A DNA stretch of 39,256 nt, taken from contig JALQUE010000425.1 in the NCBI GenBank assembly GCA_023260815.1, positions 1-39,256 of the forward strand, written 5' to 3'. The notes beneath the pieces are model-generated. The model searched no databases and was not told the origin of the DNA. It saw only the letters and a program-made list of their open reading frames with translations. Position 1 is the first letter of the stretch, and the number at the start of each line of letters is the position of its first letter. Source of the DNA: Roseovarius sp. GTDB lineage: Bacteria; Pseudomonadota; Alphaproteobacteria; Rhodobacterales; Rhodobacteraceae. Position numbers and translations under genes: made by a program. Shown piece by piece: positions 9,601 through 18,094 of this stretch.

Positions 9601-9615
9601 TTAACAATCGGTTAG
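9601..9615. promoter_or_regulatory. putative CtrA-like site (TTAA-N7-TTAG) in the fliF/fliL divergent region
   Basis: TTAACAATCGGTTAG; one mismatch from TTAA-N7-TTAA. Confidence 0.45.
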
Positions 9616-9662
9616 TTCATCGGCGGCTATAGTCGGTCTTGGATCAGTTTCAGGAACAGACC

Positions 9663-10160
9663 ATGGCCATCACCGAAGACCCCGTTTCTCAAGACACCGG
9701 CAAACGATCGAAACTGCCGCTTATCCTTGGCTGCGTCCTGGCCTTGTCCGGGGCGGGGGCGGGCTTTTATGCGGTGCAATCGGGCCTTTTGCTTGGGGGG
9801 TCTGCCCCGGACGCGGATCAAGCCGTCATACCTGACGCCGCGCATGTCACCGCGATGCCCGATGTGGCTTTCGTGCCCATAGATCCCATCGTTATTTCGC
9901 TAAGCAACGCAGGCGGCCCCGGCCATCTGCGGTTTCGTGCGCAGCTCGAGGTGCCAAGCACCTACGCCGCTGAGGTCGGTCGCCTGATGCCGCGCGTGGT
10001 CGATGTGCTCAACAGCTATCTGCGGGCCATCCAGCTGGAGGATGTTCGCGAACCATCGGCCCTGGTCCGAATGCGGGCGCAAATGCTGCGCCGTGTGCAG
10101 ATCGTCACCGGGGGTGGGCGTGTAAACGACCTCCTGATCATGGAATTCGTACTGAACTGA
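9663..10160 (+). CDS. fliL: flagellar basal body-associated protein FliL
   Basis: Single N-terminal TM then VFVPIDPIVISLSNAGGPGHLRFRAQLEV...LMPRVVDVLNSYLRAI; typical FliL. Confidence 0.9.
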   Translation: MAITEDPVSQDTGKRSKLPLILGCVLALSGAGAGFYAVQSGLLLGGSAPDADQAVIPDAAHVTAMPDVAFVPIDPIVISLSNAGGPGHLRFRAQLEVPSTYAAEVGRLMPRVVDVLNSYLRAIQLEDVREPSALVRMRAQMLRRVQIVTGGGRVNDLLIMEFVLN

Positions 10161-10167
10161 GGACAAA

Positions 10168-10575
10168 ATGCAGACAATTGCTGATATTCTTCTTGTCGCG
10201 GGCGCTTTGGGGGCGGGGTTTTATTGCTACATCCTGGCCCGGCGTCTGGCGCGGCTCAACGATCTGGAATCCGGCGTCGGTGCCGCTGTCGCGGTTCTGT
10301 CTGCGCAGGTCGATGATCTGACCAAAGCGCTGGCTGCGGCGCAAACCACCGCCGATACGTCAACGCATTCTCTCGATGGGCTGACAGACAGGGCCGAAAG
10401 TGCGGCCAAGCGATTGGAATTGCTGGTCGCCTCCATGCATGACCTGCCCGCGCATCCCCCCGCCGCCGAACCGCGCAAACCTGTGCAGAATGGGCAGAAT
10501 GTGCAGGATGTGCAGGATGGACAGGATGCGCCCGTGTTCCGCCGTCATCGCGATGATCTGGACGCGGCCTCGTGA
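10168..10575 (+). CDS. N-terminal TM plus coiled-coil motility-locus protein of unknown function (possibly DUF6468-like)
   Basis: TIADILLVAGALGAGFYCYILARRLARLNDLESGVGAAVAVLSAQVDDLTKAL; between fliL and motE-like gene. Confidence 0.7.
   Translation: MQTIADILLVAGALGAGFYCYILARRLARLNDLESGVGAAVAVLSAQVDDLTKALAAAQTTADTSTHSLDGLTDRAESAAKRLELLVASMHDLPAHPPAAEPRKPVQNGQNVQDVQDGQDAPVFRRHRDDLDAAS
10483..10527 (+). repeat. 5 x 9-bp tandem repeat inside CDS (GTGCAGGAT-like), encoding VQN GQN VQD VQD GQD
   Basis: gtgcagaat gggcagaat gtgcaggat gtgcaggat ggacaggat. Confidence 0.95.
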
Positions 10576-11186
10576 TGTCCGGCACATCGCGCAAACTCGC
10601 CCGGCGCCGGTCGCGCACACGCGGCACGCTCGTTGTCATCGCCATCTTGCTGGTCTCGTCGGCGGTGATCCGTCTGGGGTCCGGCGCGGGGTCTGCGTTC
10701 GCGCTTGCGCCGGACGCCAAACAGATCTCGCCCTCGGACACCGCGTCAGCCTCCCAGTCGCAGGGATGCGAGCCAGACCCTGACCTGAAACAGATTTTGC
10801 AGGCTTTTGACGCCCGCGAATCGCGTATCGAGCAGGCCGAGGCGGCGCTGCGGGACCGGATGCAGGCGTTGACCATCGCGGATCGCGAAGTCAGCAGCAA
10901 ACTGGCGGAACTCACCGATGCCGAAGCACGATTGCGGGACACCATCGCGATCGCCGAATCGGCTGCAGACACCGATATCGATCGCCTGACGCAGGTCTAC
11001 GAAGCCATGAAACCCAAGCAGGCCGCCGCTCTGTTCGAGCAGATGGACCCGAATTTTGCCGCGGGCTTCCTTGGCCGCATGCGCCCCGAGGCTGCGGCGG
11101 GCATCATGGCCAGCCTTGCGCCCGACGTGGCCCATATGTTCAGCGTGGTGATCGCCGGCCGCAATGCGGGGGCGCCCAAAGAATGA
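10572..11186 (+). CDS. MotE-like protein (coiled coil with MgtE-N-like C-terminus)
   Basis: LTQVYEAMKPKQAAALFEQMDPNFAAGFLGRMRPEAAAGIMASLAPDVAHMFSVVIAGRN. Confidence 0.8.
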   Translation: MMSGTSRKLARRRSRTRGTLVVIAILLVSSAVIRLGSGAGSAFALAPDAKQISPSDTASASQSQGCEPDPDLKQILQAFDARESRIEQAEAALRDRMQALTIADREVSSKLAELTDAEARLRDTIAIAESAADTDIDRLTQVYEAMKPKQAAALFEQMDPNFAAGFLGRMRPEAAAGIMASLAPDVAHMFSVVIAGRNAGAPKE

Positions 11187-11257
11187 TCTCCGCGCTTCAG
11201 CCATTTCTTAACCTGCGCATGCGACCCTGACCGCCTGTCTATTAGGGGAAGCTTTGG

Positions 11258-12127
11258 ATGCTTGGAATCGTTGGTATTGTCACCATTTTCGTCATGGTGT
11301 TCGGCGGCTACATGGCTGCGGGCGGCAAGTTCGGTATCATCCTCAAGGCGCTGCCTTTCGAAATGATGATGATCCTTGGTGCCGCGATCGGTGCGTTTCT
11401 CATCAGCAATGACATGTCGGCTGTGAAACACACGATCAAGGACATCGGCAAGGTCTTCAAGGGGCCGAAATGGAAGCCCGCTGATTATCGGGATCTACTC
11501 TGTCTGCTGTTCGAACTGATCCGCCTCGCCCGGCAGAATCCCGTTGCGATCGAGGAACATATCGAAGCACCGGACAGCTCTTCGATTTTTGGGAAATACC
11601 CCAAGATTCTCGCAGATCACGAGGCGGTTGCCCTGATCAGCGACACGTTGCGCTCTGCTTCGATGAACTACGATGACCCTCATCAGGTCGAGGAGGTTCT
11701 TGAAAAAAGGATGGAAGCCAACCAGCATCACGCCCTCCATTCCAGCCACGCGCTTCAGACGATGGCGGACGGCCTCCCGGCCCTTGGGATCGTCGCGGCC
11801 GTTCTTGGTGTGATCAAGACCATGGCATCGATCGATCAGCCACCGGAAATCCTCGGCAAGATGATCGGCGGCGCCCTTGTCGGGACATTTCTGGGGGTAT
11901 TTCTGGCCTATGGTTTCGTCGGGCCTTTCGCCGGCAAGGTCAAGGCCGTGGTCGAGGAAGACGCCCATTTTTACCAACTCATCCGCGAGGTGTTGGTGGC
12001 AAACCTCCACAACCATGCCACCAACATCTGCATCGAAGTTGGCCGCCAGAACACCCCGCACCACTGCCGGCCCAGTTTCTCTGATCTCGAAGAGGCCCTG
12101 AAATCCGTCAAGCAGGATGCGGCATGA
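11258..12127 (+). CDS. motA: flagellar motor stator protein MotA
   Basis: MLGIVGIVTIFVMVFGGYMAAGGKFGIILKALPFEMMMILGAAIGAFLI; LGIVAAVLGVIKTMASIDQPPEILGKMIGGALVGTFLGVFLAYGFVGPF. Confidence 0.97.
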   Translation: MLGIVGIVTIFVMVFGGYMAAGGKFGIILKALPFEMMMILGAAIGAFLISNDMSAVKHTIKDIGKVFKGPKWKPADYRDLLCLLFELIRLARQNPVAIEEHIEAPDSSSIFGKYPKILADHEAVALISDTLRSASMNYDDPHQVEEVLEKRMEANQHHALHSSHALQTMADGLPALGIVAAVLGVIKTMASIDQPPEILGKMIGGALVGTFLGVFLAYGFVGPFAGKVKAVVEEDAHFYQLIREVLVANLHNHATNICIEVGRQNTPHHCRPSFSDLEEALKSVKQDAA

Positions 12128-14349
12128 TGCTCAGGGGCTTGTGCGCGATCCTCATTCTTCTCCCGGCGGCCGCCTTGTCCGATCCGATCACCGTCCGCTC
12201 AGGTGAGCATGACAGCTTCACCCGTCTGACGATACCGTTGCCGCAACGTGTCCCTTGGCGCGTCACACGCCGGAACCGTGTCGTCGACCTCTCTTTGCAG
12301 GGACTGACCGCCACTCTTGATACAAGTGCCGTCTTCAGCCGCATCTCCGGCACCCGCCTCGCCGGCATCACAGCGTCGGAGACCGGGCTGCGACTGGACC
12401 TTGCCTGCGAGTGCGAGGTGTCGGGATTCTGGCATGGCGGTACTTTGTTGGTGGTGGATATTCAGGATGCGGTCACCCAAACCGCAGTTCGTCCTGATAC
12501 CGCGTCTGTTTCGTACGATCCGTACACACCTCCCGCCTCCGCCGCAGCCGCGTTGACGATCCGGAAAATGCCCGTAAACCCTGCGCAACCACCTCGCGAA
12601 ATCGCCGCCACACCAGAAGGTTTCGAGGCCGAGGCGCTTGACGAAATGCGCGACACCCTCCTCGTTCAGTTGGGTCGGGCAGCCTCTCAAGGCCTTCTGG
12701 AACCACGAAAATCCGGGATCATCGAAACCAGCAACCCCCCCCCAGCCCCGCTTGAAACACCATCCCAAACGCCCGTTTCGCAAGCGGCCATTCACAACAT
12801 CAACCTGCGTGCCGAAACAAGCATGGACCGGGAATTCGTCAAGCTGATCGAAGAAAACCTGCCCGGTTTACCGACGCCGAACTGTATCCCCGACCACCAG
12901 CTAAACATCCGCGAATGGGCGGATGACAGGCCGATCTGGTCTCAAATTGGGCCATTGCGCGCCAATTTGACCAGTGAGACGGATAAAATAAACCCGAATG
13001 CAGCTCTCGATCTGGCGCGCGTCTATATTCATTTCGGCTTTGGCGCCGAAGCGATTGCCGTCCTGAATACCAGCCAGATCACGTCGCCCGACGCCCTCCT
13101 ATTGCGTGATCTCGCAACGATACTGGACCGTGGCTCCGTACCGGCGCCCAATCTTCTGTCCGATCAGATCAGCTGTCCTGGCGCGGCGGCTCTTTGGTCG
13201 GCACTCGCCGTTCCAAACCTGCCAATGGATCAGCCCATCGACAAGGACGCGATCCTTCTGGCTTTTGCGTCAATGCCATATCACTTGCGCGTCTACCTGG
13301 GTTCAGGGCTGGCACTGCGCTTCACCCGCGCCGAAGATCAGGACTCGGCACAGAAAATCCTGTCGATGATCGAACGCGGGCCACTTCCTGTACCGCCACC
13401 CGCTCGGCTTGCGCGTGCCGAGCTGAATCTTGCGTCGGGCTTGGACGAGGCCGCTCAGGCAATATTGGCGGAAGTCGCCGAAAGCAATTCGGAACCCTCT
13501 GCGGATGCGCTGATAAGAATTGTCGAAACGCATATCGATACGGGGCAAACCCTTTCGTTTGAGACAGCGCAGCTTGTAACCGCCTATGCCACGGAAAATC
13601 GTGATAGCCCTTTGGCCGGTGATCTGGCTTGGGCACAGGTTGCGGCCTTGTCGGCGTCTCATGCTTTTGATGAGGCCTTCGAAAATTTGCAGACGCTGGA
13701 AGCGCTCCTGCCCCCCGAACGGCCAGCAATACGGTCGATATTGGCAAGCCAGCTGACAGAACATGGGGATGATGTCGTGTTTCTGCGCCATGTTCTGGCG
13801 GGTGACCTTGGCCCGCCCTCGACGCTGTCGGCGACAAGTGCCAATGCACTGGCCGACAGGTTGTTGTCGCTTGGGTTTCCCGATCCTGCCCGCAGCCTGA
13901 TCGCGGCCCCCGCTTCGGATGCCGCCGCCGAGCGGGAAAGACAGCTTTTGCGCGCCCGCGCAGCGCTTGCCTTGGGCCGTCCGCGCCAAGCGGAGGTCGA
14001 TCTGCTCAACCGCACAGACAAGGCTGCAAACAGCCTTCGCGCCCGGGCGCGCAGCATGGTTGGTGAACACGGAGCAGCCAGTGAGTATTACGCGTCAGCT
14101 GATCAGCAGGCCGAGGCTTTGACCGAAGCGTGGATGGCCGAAAACTGGCCAGATCTTAGGGAGTCCGCCAATGCTGAAGTGTCTGATCTGGCCAACCTCA
14201 TGACGATGGAAGGCACGACACCGGACCTTGCGATTGATCAGGGCGTCCTCGCACGGAACCGAGCACTGCTTGAGAATAGCGACAGGATGCGCCGCACGGT
14301 CTCTGCTCTTCTCGACGCCAAACAGCCCCCGGCTTTGACCGAAAACTGA
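12124..14349 (+). CDS. secreted protein with AMIN-like N-terminal beta region and TPR-like helical repeats, unknown function
   Basis: Signal peptide MMLRGLCAILILLPAAALS; beta-rich SFTRLTIPLPQRVPWRVTRRNRVVDLSLQG; helical repeats e.g. DLARVYIHFGFGAEAIAVLNT; start overlaps motA stop. Confidence 0.8.
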   Translation: MMLRGLCAILILLPAAALSDPITVRSGEHDSFTRLTIPLPQRVPWRVTRRNRVVDLSLQGLTATLDTSAVFSRISGTRLAGITASETGLRLDLACECEVSGFWHGGTLLVVDIQDAVTQTAVRPDTASVSYDPYTPPASAAAALTIRKMPVNPAQPPREIAATPEGFEAEALDEMRDTLLVQLGRAASQGLLEPRKSGIIETSNPPPAPLETPSQTPVSQAAIHNINLRAETSMDREFVKLIEENLPGLPTPNCIPDHQLNIREWADDRPIWSQIGPLRANLTSETDKINPNAALDLARVYIHFGFGAEAIAVLNTSQITSPDALLLRDLATILDRGSVPAPNLLSDQISCPGAAALWSALAVPNLPMDQPIDKDAILLAFASMPYHLRVYLGSGLALRFTRAEDQDSAQKILSMIERGPLPVPPPARLARAELNLASGLDEAAQAILAEVAESNSEPSADALIRIVETHIDTGQTLSFETAQLVTAYATENRDSPLAGDLAWAQVAALSASHAFDEAFENLQTLEALLPPERPAIRSILASQLTEHGDDVVFLRHVLAGDLGPPSTLSATSANALADRLLSLGFPDPARSLIAAPASDAAAERERQLLRARAALALGRPRQAEVDLLNRTDKAANSLRARARSMVGEHGAASEYYASADQQAEALTEAWMAENWPDLRESANAEVSDLANLMTMEGTTPDLAIDQGVLARNRALLENSDRMRRTVSALLDAKQPPALTEN

Positions 14350-14361
14350 ATGGAAACCTCC

Positions 14362-14399
14362 CCAGCTTACCAAATGTAAAGGTTGCAGACCTAAGCTGG
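14362..14399 (+). other. inverted repeat CCAGCTTA...TAAGCTGG with inner AGGT-TGCAG-ACCT stem
   Basis: 8-bp perfect outer stem 14362-14369/14392-14399 between TPR and SLT genes. Confidence 0.6.
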
Positions 14400-14480
14400 A
14401 CCCAATGGCGTAGAACGCGCTTGTTCGAGGATGAAACCCTTGCCCCATGGAATGACCCGATGTGATGCGACCCGGTGTTT

Positions 14481-14498
14481 GCGGCCTTGCAAGGCCGC
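14481..14498. promoter_or_regulatory. perfect 18-bp palindrome just upstream of the SLT start
   Basis: GCGGCCTTGCAAGGCCGC is its own reverse complement; 7 nt before ATG at 14506. Confidence 0.6.
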
Positions 14499-14505
14499 TG
14501 ACTTA

Positions 14506-15243
14506 ATGAACCCCACCCACCGAAGGCTTAGCTATTTGGCAGCCGCAATTCTTTTTGCACTGTCTCTTGCGGCTCCTTCGACGGCGATCGCATCGACACC
14601 GCAAATATGCGACCAGGCCGCTTATCGCGCATCACAAGAAAGCGGCGTTCCGCTTGAGGTGCTGCGCACGATCACGCGCACCGAAACCGGCCGCGCCAAA
14701 AACGGTCGTCTGGAGCCATGGCCCTGGACCGTCAATATGGAGGGAAAGGGCCGCTGGTTCGCCACCGAAGACGAAGCGCGCGCATATGTCTTTCAGCACT
14801 TCAAGCGCGGTGCACGAAGTTTTGATGTCGGCTGTTTTCAGATCAACTATCGGTGGCACGGACAGGCCTTCAGTTCGATTGATCAGATGTTCGATCCGCT
14901 TATGAATGCCCGTTACGCCGCACAATTTCTCAAATCTCTCTATGGTGAAACCGGGAACTGGTCGAAAGCGGCGGGCAAATATCACTCCCGAACTCCCAGG
15001 TTTTCCGAAAGGTATCGTGCGCGGTTCGACAAGATCAGATCATCATTGTCGGATCAGCCCGTGTCAGCCGAGTCTGCAACCCTGCCTGCCTCTCACGGTG
15101 AGACAGATACAGCCGAAAAGACCCAAAATCGTTTCCCCCTTCTACAAAGTGGCGACATGCGTCGCTCACCGGGGTCTCTGGTCCCGCTCGACACTGGCAG
15201 AGCCGTGGCGCTGATCGGTCCTTCCAGGCAGGCGATGCAATGA
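14506..15243 (+). CDS. lytic transglycosylase SLT-domain protein (SltF-like flagellar muramidase)
   Basis: Signal peptide; ASQESGVPLEVLRTITRTETGR...ARSFDVGCFQINYRWHG...MFDPLMNARYAAQFLKSLYGETGNWSKAAGKYHSRTP. Confidence 0.88.
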   Translation: MNPTHRRLSYLAAAILFALSLAAPSTAIASTPQICDQAAYRASQESGVPLEVLRTITRTETGRAKNGRLEPWPWTVNMEGKGRWFATEDEARAYVFQHFKRGARSFDVGCFQINYRWHGQAFSSIDQMFDPLMNARYAAQFLKSLYGETGNWSKAAGKYHSRTPRFSERYRARFDKIRSSLSDQPVSAESATLPASHGETDTAEKTQNRFPLLQSGDMRRSPGSLVPLDTGRAVALIGPSRQAMQ

Positions 15244-17327
15244 CACTTCCTGATGTGGGTAAGTTGTTTCAGCCGACGGTTCTGCTGGCACTGGCTTTGA
15301 TGGCGATCATCGTCATGATGATCTTGCCGATGCCTGCTTGGGTACTGGACGTGGGGCTTGCCGCCTCTTTTGCACTGGCAATCCTGATATTCACCATCAC
15401 GCTTTTCATTGAGCGGCCTTTGGATTTCTCGGCGTTTCCGACGATCCTGCTTGCCTCGCTCATGTTGCGTCTATCGCTCAATGTGTCATCGACCAAGCTT
15501 ATCATCGGGCAGGGGCATACGGGCACCGATGCTGCGGGCGAGGTGATCGAAGGATTTGCAAACTTCATCATGGGGGGCAGTGTGTTCCTCGGCCTTGTGG
15601 TTTTTGGCGTGCTGTTGATCGTGAACTTCATGGTCATAACCAAAGGCGCTGCCCGCATGGCCGAAGTCGGCGCGCGTTTCGCGTTGGACGGAATGCCCGG
15701 CAAGCAGCTTGCCATTGACAGCGACATGTCTGCAGGCGCCATCGATCACGAGGAAGCCAAGCAAAGACGCGAGCGAGAGCAACAGGAAACCACTTTTTTC
15801 GGATCGCTTGATGGGGCGTCGAAATTCGTCAAGGGTGATGCGGTCGCCGGCTTGTTGATAACACTGCTGAATTTGGTGGTTGGCCTGATCATGGGGGCTG
15901 TTGTCCATGACATGCCGTTGGCCACAGCCTTTGAGACATATGCGATCCTGACAGTGGGTGATGGCCTTGTCACGCAGATACCCGCCGTTGTGATTTCGAT
16001 CGCTTCGGCCCTTTTGCTGGCGCGGGGCGGCACGCAAGGCTCGACTGATCGGGCCATCGGCGATCAGATTGGCCGCTATCCCGCGGCCGTCGCAACAGTT
16101 GCGGTGCTTATGGCAATGTTCGCGCTTGTGCCGGGCCTGCCGTTTCTACCCTTCATCCTCGGTGGCCTGGGTCTTGGCGCGACAGCTGCCTGGCTTTACG
16201 CGCGCCAATCGGAAGGTGCGGAGATGCCTGATATTCATTCTAGTATCGGTGCTATCCCGTCCGAACCGTCGATTGGCGATGTTCTGGATCTTGATGACAT
16301 CCACGTGGAATTTGCAGCAGACCTTGTGAACATGGTGTTGGACCCCGGCACTGGCCTTGATGTGCGGATTGGCAACATGCGTCGGCATGTTGCGCAGGTT
16401 TATGGGCTCATCCTGCCCGAAATTCGCCTGACCGACGATCCGTCTTTGCCGTCGGGCATGTATGTGATCCGTATTCAGGGGGTCGAGCAGGCCCGCGCCG
16501 TGCTTCGACCAGACCGCATATTGGCACTCGACCCAAAGTCCACGGCCGAATTGCCCTCCGGAGAGCAGGTGAAAGAGCCGGTTTATGGCGCGCCTGCACG
16601 CTGGATCGATCCTGCCGCCCGCAATGACAGCGCTTTGGCAGGCACCACATTGGTCGCACCCGCCGAAGTTCTGGCGACCCACCTTCTGGAAACCATACGC
16701 CAGAACCTCAGCCGCTTGTTGACGATGAAGACCATGCGCCGCCTGCTGGATGAGATGACGCGTTTGTCCGACGCCACAAGATCCGAGGCCAACCGGCGCT
16801 TGCTGGACGAGATGATTCCTGACCGTGTGGCGCCGGACCTGCTGCATTCGGTGTTACGCCTGCTTTTGTCGGAACAGGTATCCATTCGGAACATTCCGCT
16901 AATCCTCGAGGCGATTTCCGAGGCCCGACAGAAAAATGCCACGCCCGAGTCGATCTGCGAACATGTCCGGCAGCGTCTTGGATTTCAACTGGTGTCAGCC
17001 CTTCAGCGTCAGGATGGCACTCTGCCGGTGATTCAGCTTGCATCGGAATGGGAGGATACCTTCGCCACATATCAGATCGAAGGTGATCGCGGCCAGATCG
17101 ACATCGCTCTGCCGCCGGAAATGTTCAATGCGCTGACCAATTCGATATCGGCTGAATTGTCCAAGGCCGGTGACCGTGGGCTTTATCCGGCTGTCGTGAC
17201 ATCAACCGCGCGGCGCCGTTTCGTTCGAACGGTGATGGCGGCGCGCAAGATTTCCAACCCGGTTTTGTCCTTCGAAGAAGTCGGGCTTGAGGCCAATCCA
17301 TCGCTCGTAGGGGTGGCGGCCGCGTGA
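15240..17327 (+). CDS. flhA: flagellar export protein FlhA
   Basis: FPTILLASLMLRLSLNVSSTKLII; VITKGAARMAEVGARFALDGMPGKQLAIDSDMSAGAIDHEEAKQRRE. Confidence 0.98.
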   Translation: MTLPDVGKLFQPTVLLALALMAIIVMMILPMPAWVLDVGLAASFALAILIFTITLFIERPLDFSAFPTILLASLMLRLSLNVSSTKLIIGQGHTGTDAAGEVIEGFANFIMGGSVFLGLVVFGVLLIVNFMVITKGAARMAEVGARFALDGMPGKQLAIDSDMSAGAIDHEEAKQRREREQQETTFFGSLDGASKFVKGDAVAGLLITLLNLVVGLIMGAVVHDMPLATAFETYAILTVGDGLVTQIPAVVISIASALLLARGGTQGSTDRAIGDQIGRYPAAVATVAVLMAMFALVPGLPFLPFILGGLGLGATAAWLYARQSEGAEMPDIHSSIGAIPSEPSIGDVLDLDDIHVEFAADLVNMVLDPGTGLDVRIGNMRRHVAQVYGLILPEIRLTDDPSLPSGMYVIRIQGVEQARAVLRPDRILALDPKSTAELPSGEQVKEPVYGAPARWIDPAARNDSALAGTTLVAPAEVLATHLLETIRQNLSRLLTMKTMRRLLDEMTRLSDATRSEANRRLLDEMIPDRVAPDLLHSVLRLLLSEQVSIRNIPLILEAISEARQKNATPESICEHVRQRLGFQLVSALQRQDGTLPVIQLASEWEDTFATYQIEGDRGQIDIALPPEMFNALTNSISAELSKAGDRGLYPAVVTSTARRRFVRTVMAARKISNPVLSFEEVGLEANPSLVGVAAA

Positions 17328-18094
17328 ATGATGCGGATCACATCCTGTCCTTTGCCAGAGAAATCCTCTGGTCACATGTCCTTGTTTTCCTGCGTGTGGG
17401 GCCGGTGATATCGCTGTTTCCCGGATTTGGTGAAAGCACGGTGCCTGTGCGCATCAAACTGGCGCTGGCGCTGGCCTTTACGGTCATTATCACACCCGTG
17501 ATCGTGCCATTTCTGTCTACGTCAGGGGCCACCGCACCGCCGTTTCCGCTTATCATGAGCGAAACCGCGATCGGGCTTGTGATGGGCATAGGGATCCGCT
17601 TGTTTGTGCTGGCCCTGCAGACTGCCGGAACGATTGCTGGTCAAGCAACCTCGCTTACACAGATCCTTGGCTCTGCGGGTGTCACGCCGCTGCCTGCGAT
17701 TGGGCATATTCTGGTGCTTGGGGGGCTTGCCCTGGCCATGATGACCGGGCTGCATGTGCAGGCGGCCCGCATGATCGTGCTCAGCTATGGTTTGTTTCCG
17801 GCGGGTGATCTGCCTCGGACAGGTGCTCTTGCGGATTGGGGGGTGCGCCAGGTCGCGGGCGCCTTTGCCCTTGCGTTCACGTTGGCGGCACCGTTTCTGA
17901 TCGTGTCGGTGCTCTATAATCTGACGCTTGGCATCATCAACAGGGCGATGCCGCAGATGATGGTCGTCTTTGTCGGTGCGCCAGTGATCACGGCGGTGGG
18001 TATTGTCCTGTTGCTTATGCTGGCGCCGACGATCCTGACGATTTGGATCACTGCGCTGCAGGGCTTTTTGATCAACCCGTTTGGCGGCCCGTGA
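17324..18094 (+). CDS. fliR: flagellar export protein FliR
   Basis: LRVGPVISLFPGFGESTVPVRIKLALALAFTVIITPV; multi-TM; between flhA and flhB. Confidence 0.95.
   Translation: MNDADHILSFAREILWSHVLVFLRVGPVISLFPGFGESTVPVRIKLALALAFTVIITPVIVPFLSTSGATAPPFPLIMSETAIGLVMGIGIRLFVLALQTAGTIAGQATSLTQILGSAGVTPLPAIGHILVLGGLALAMMTGLHVQAARMIVLSYGLFPAGDLPRTGALADWGVRQVAGAFALAFTLAAPFLIVSVLYNLTLGIINRAMPQMMVVFVGAPVITAVGIVLLLMLAPTILTIWITALQGFLINPFGGP

Noticed and set aside
13303-14070. 255-aa - strand ORF
   Set aside because: Antisense within the TPR gene; composition not protein-like.
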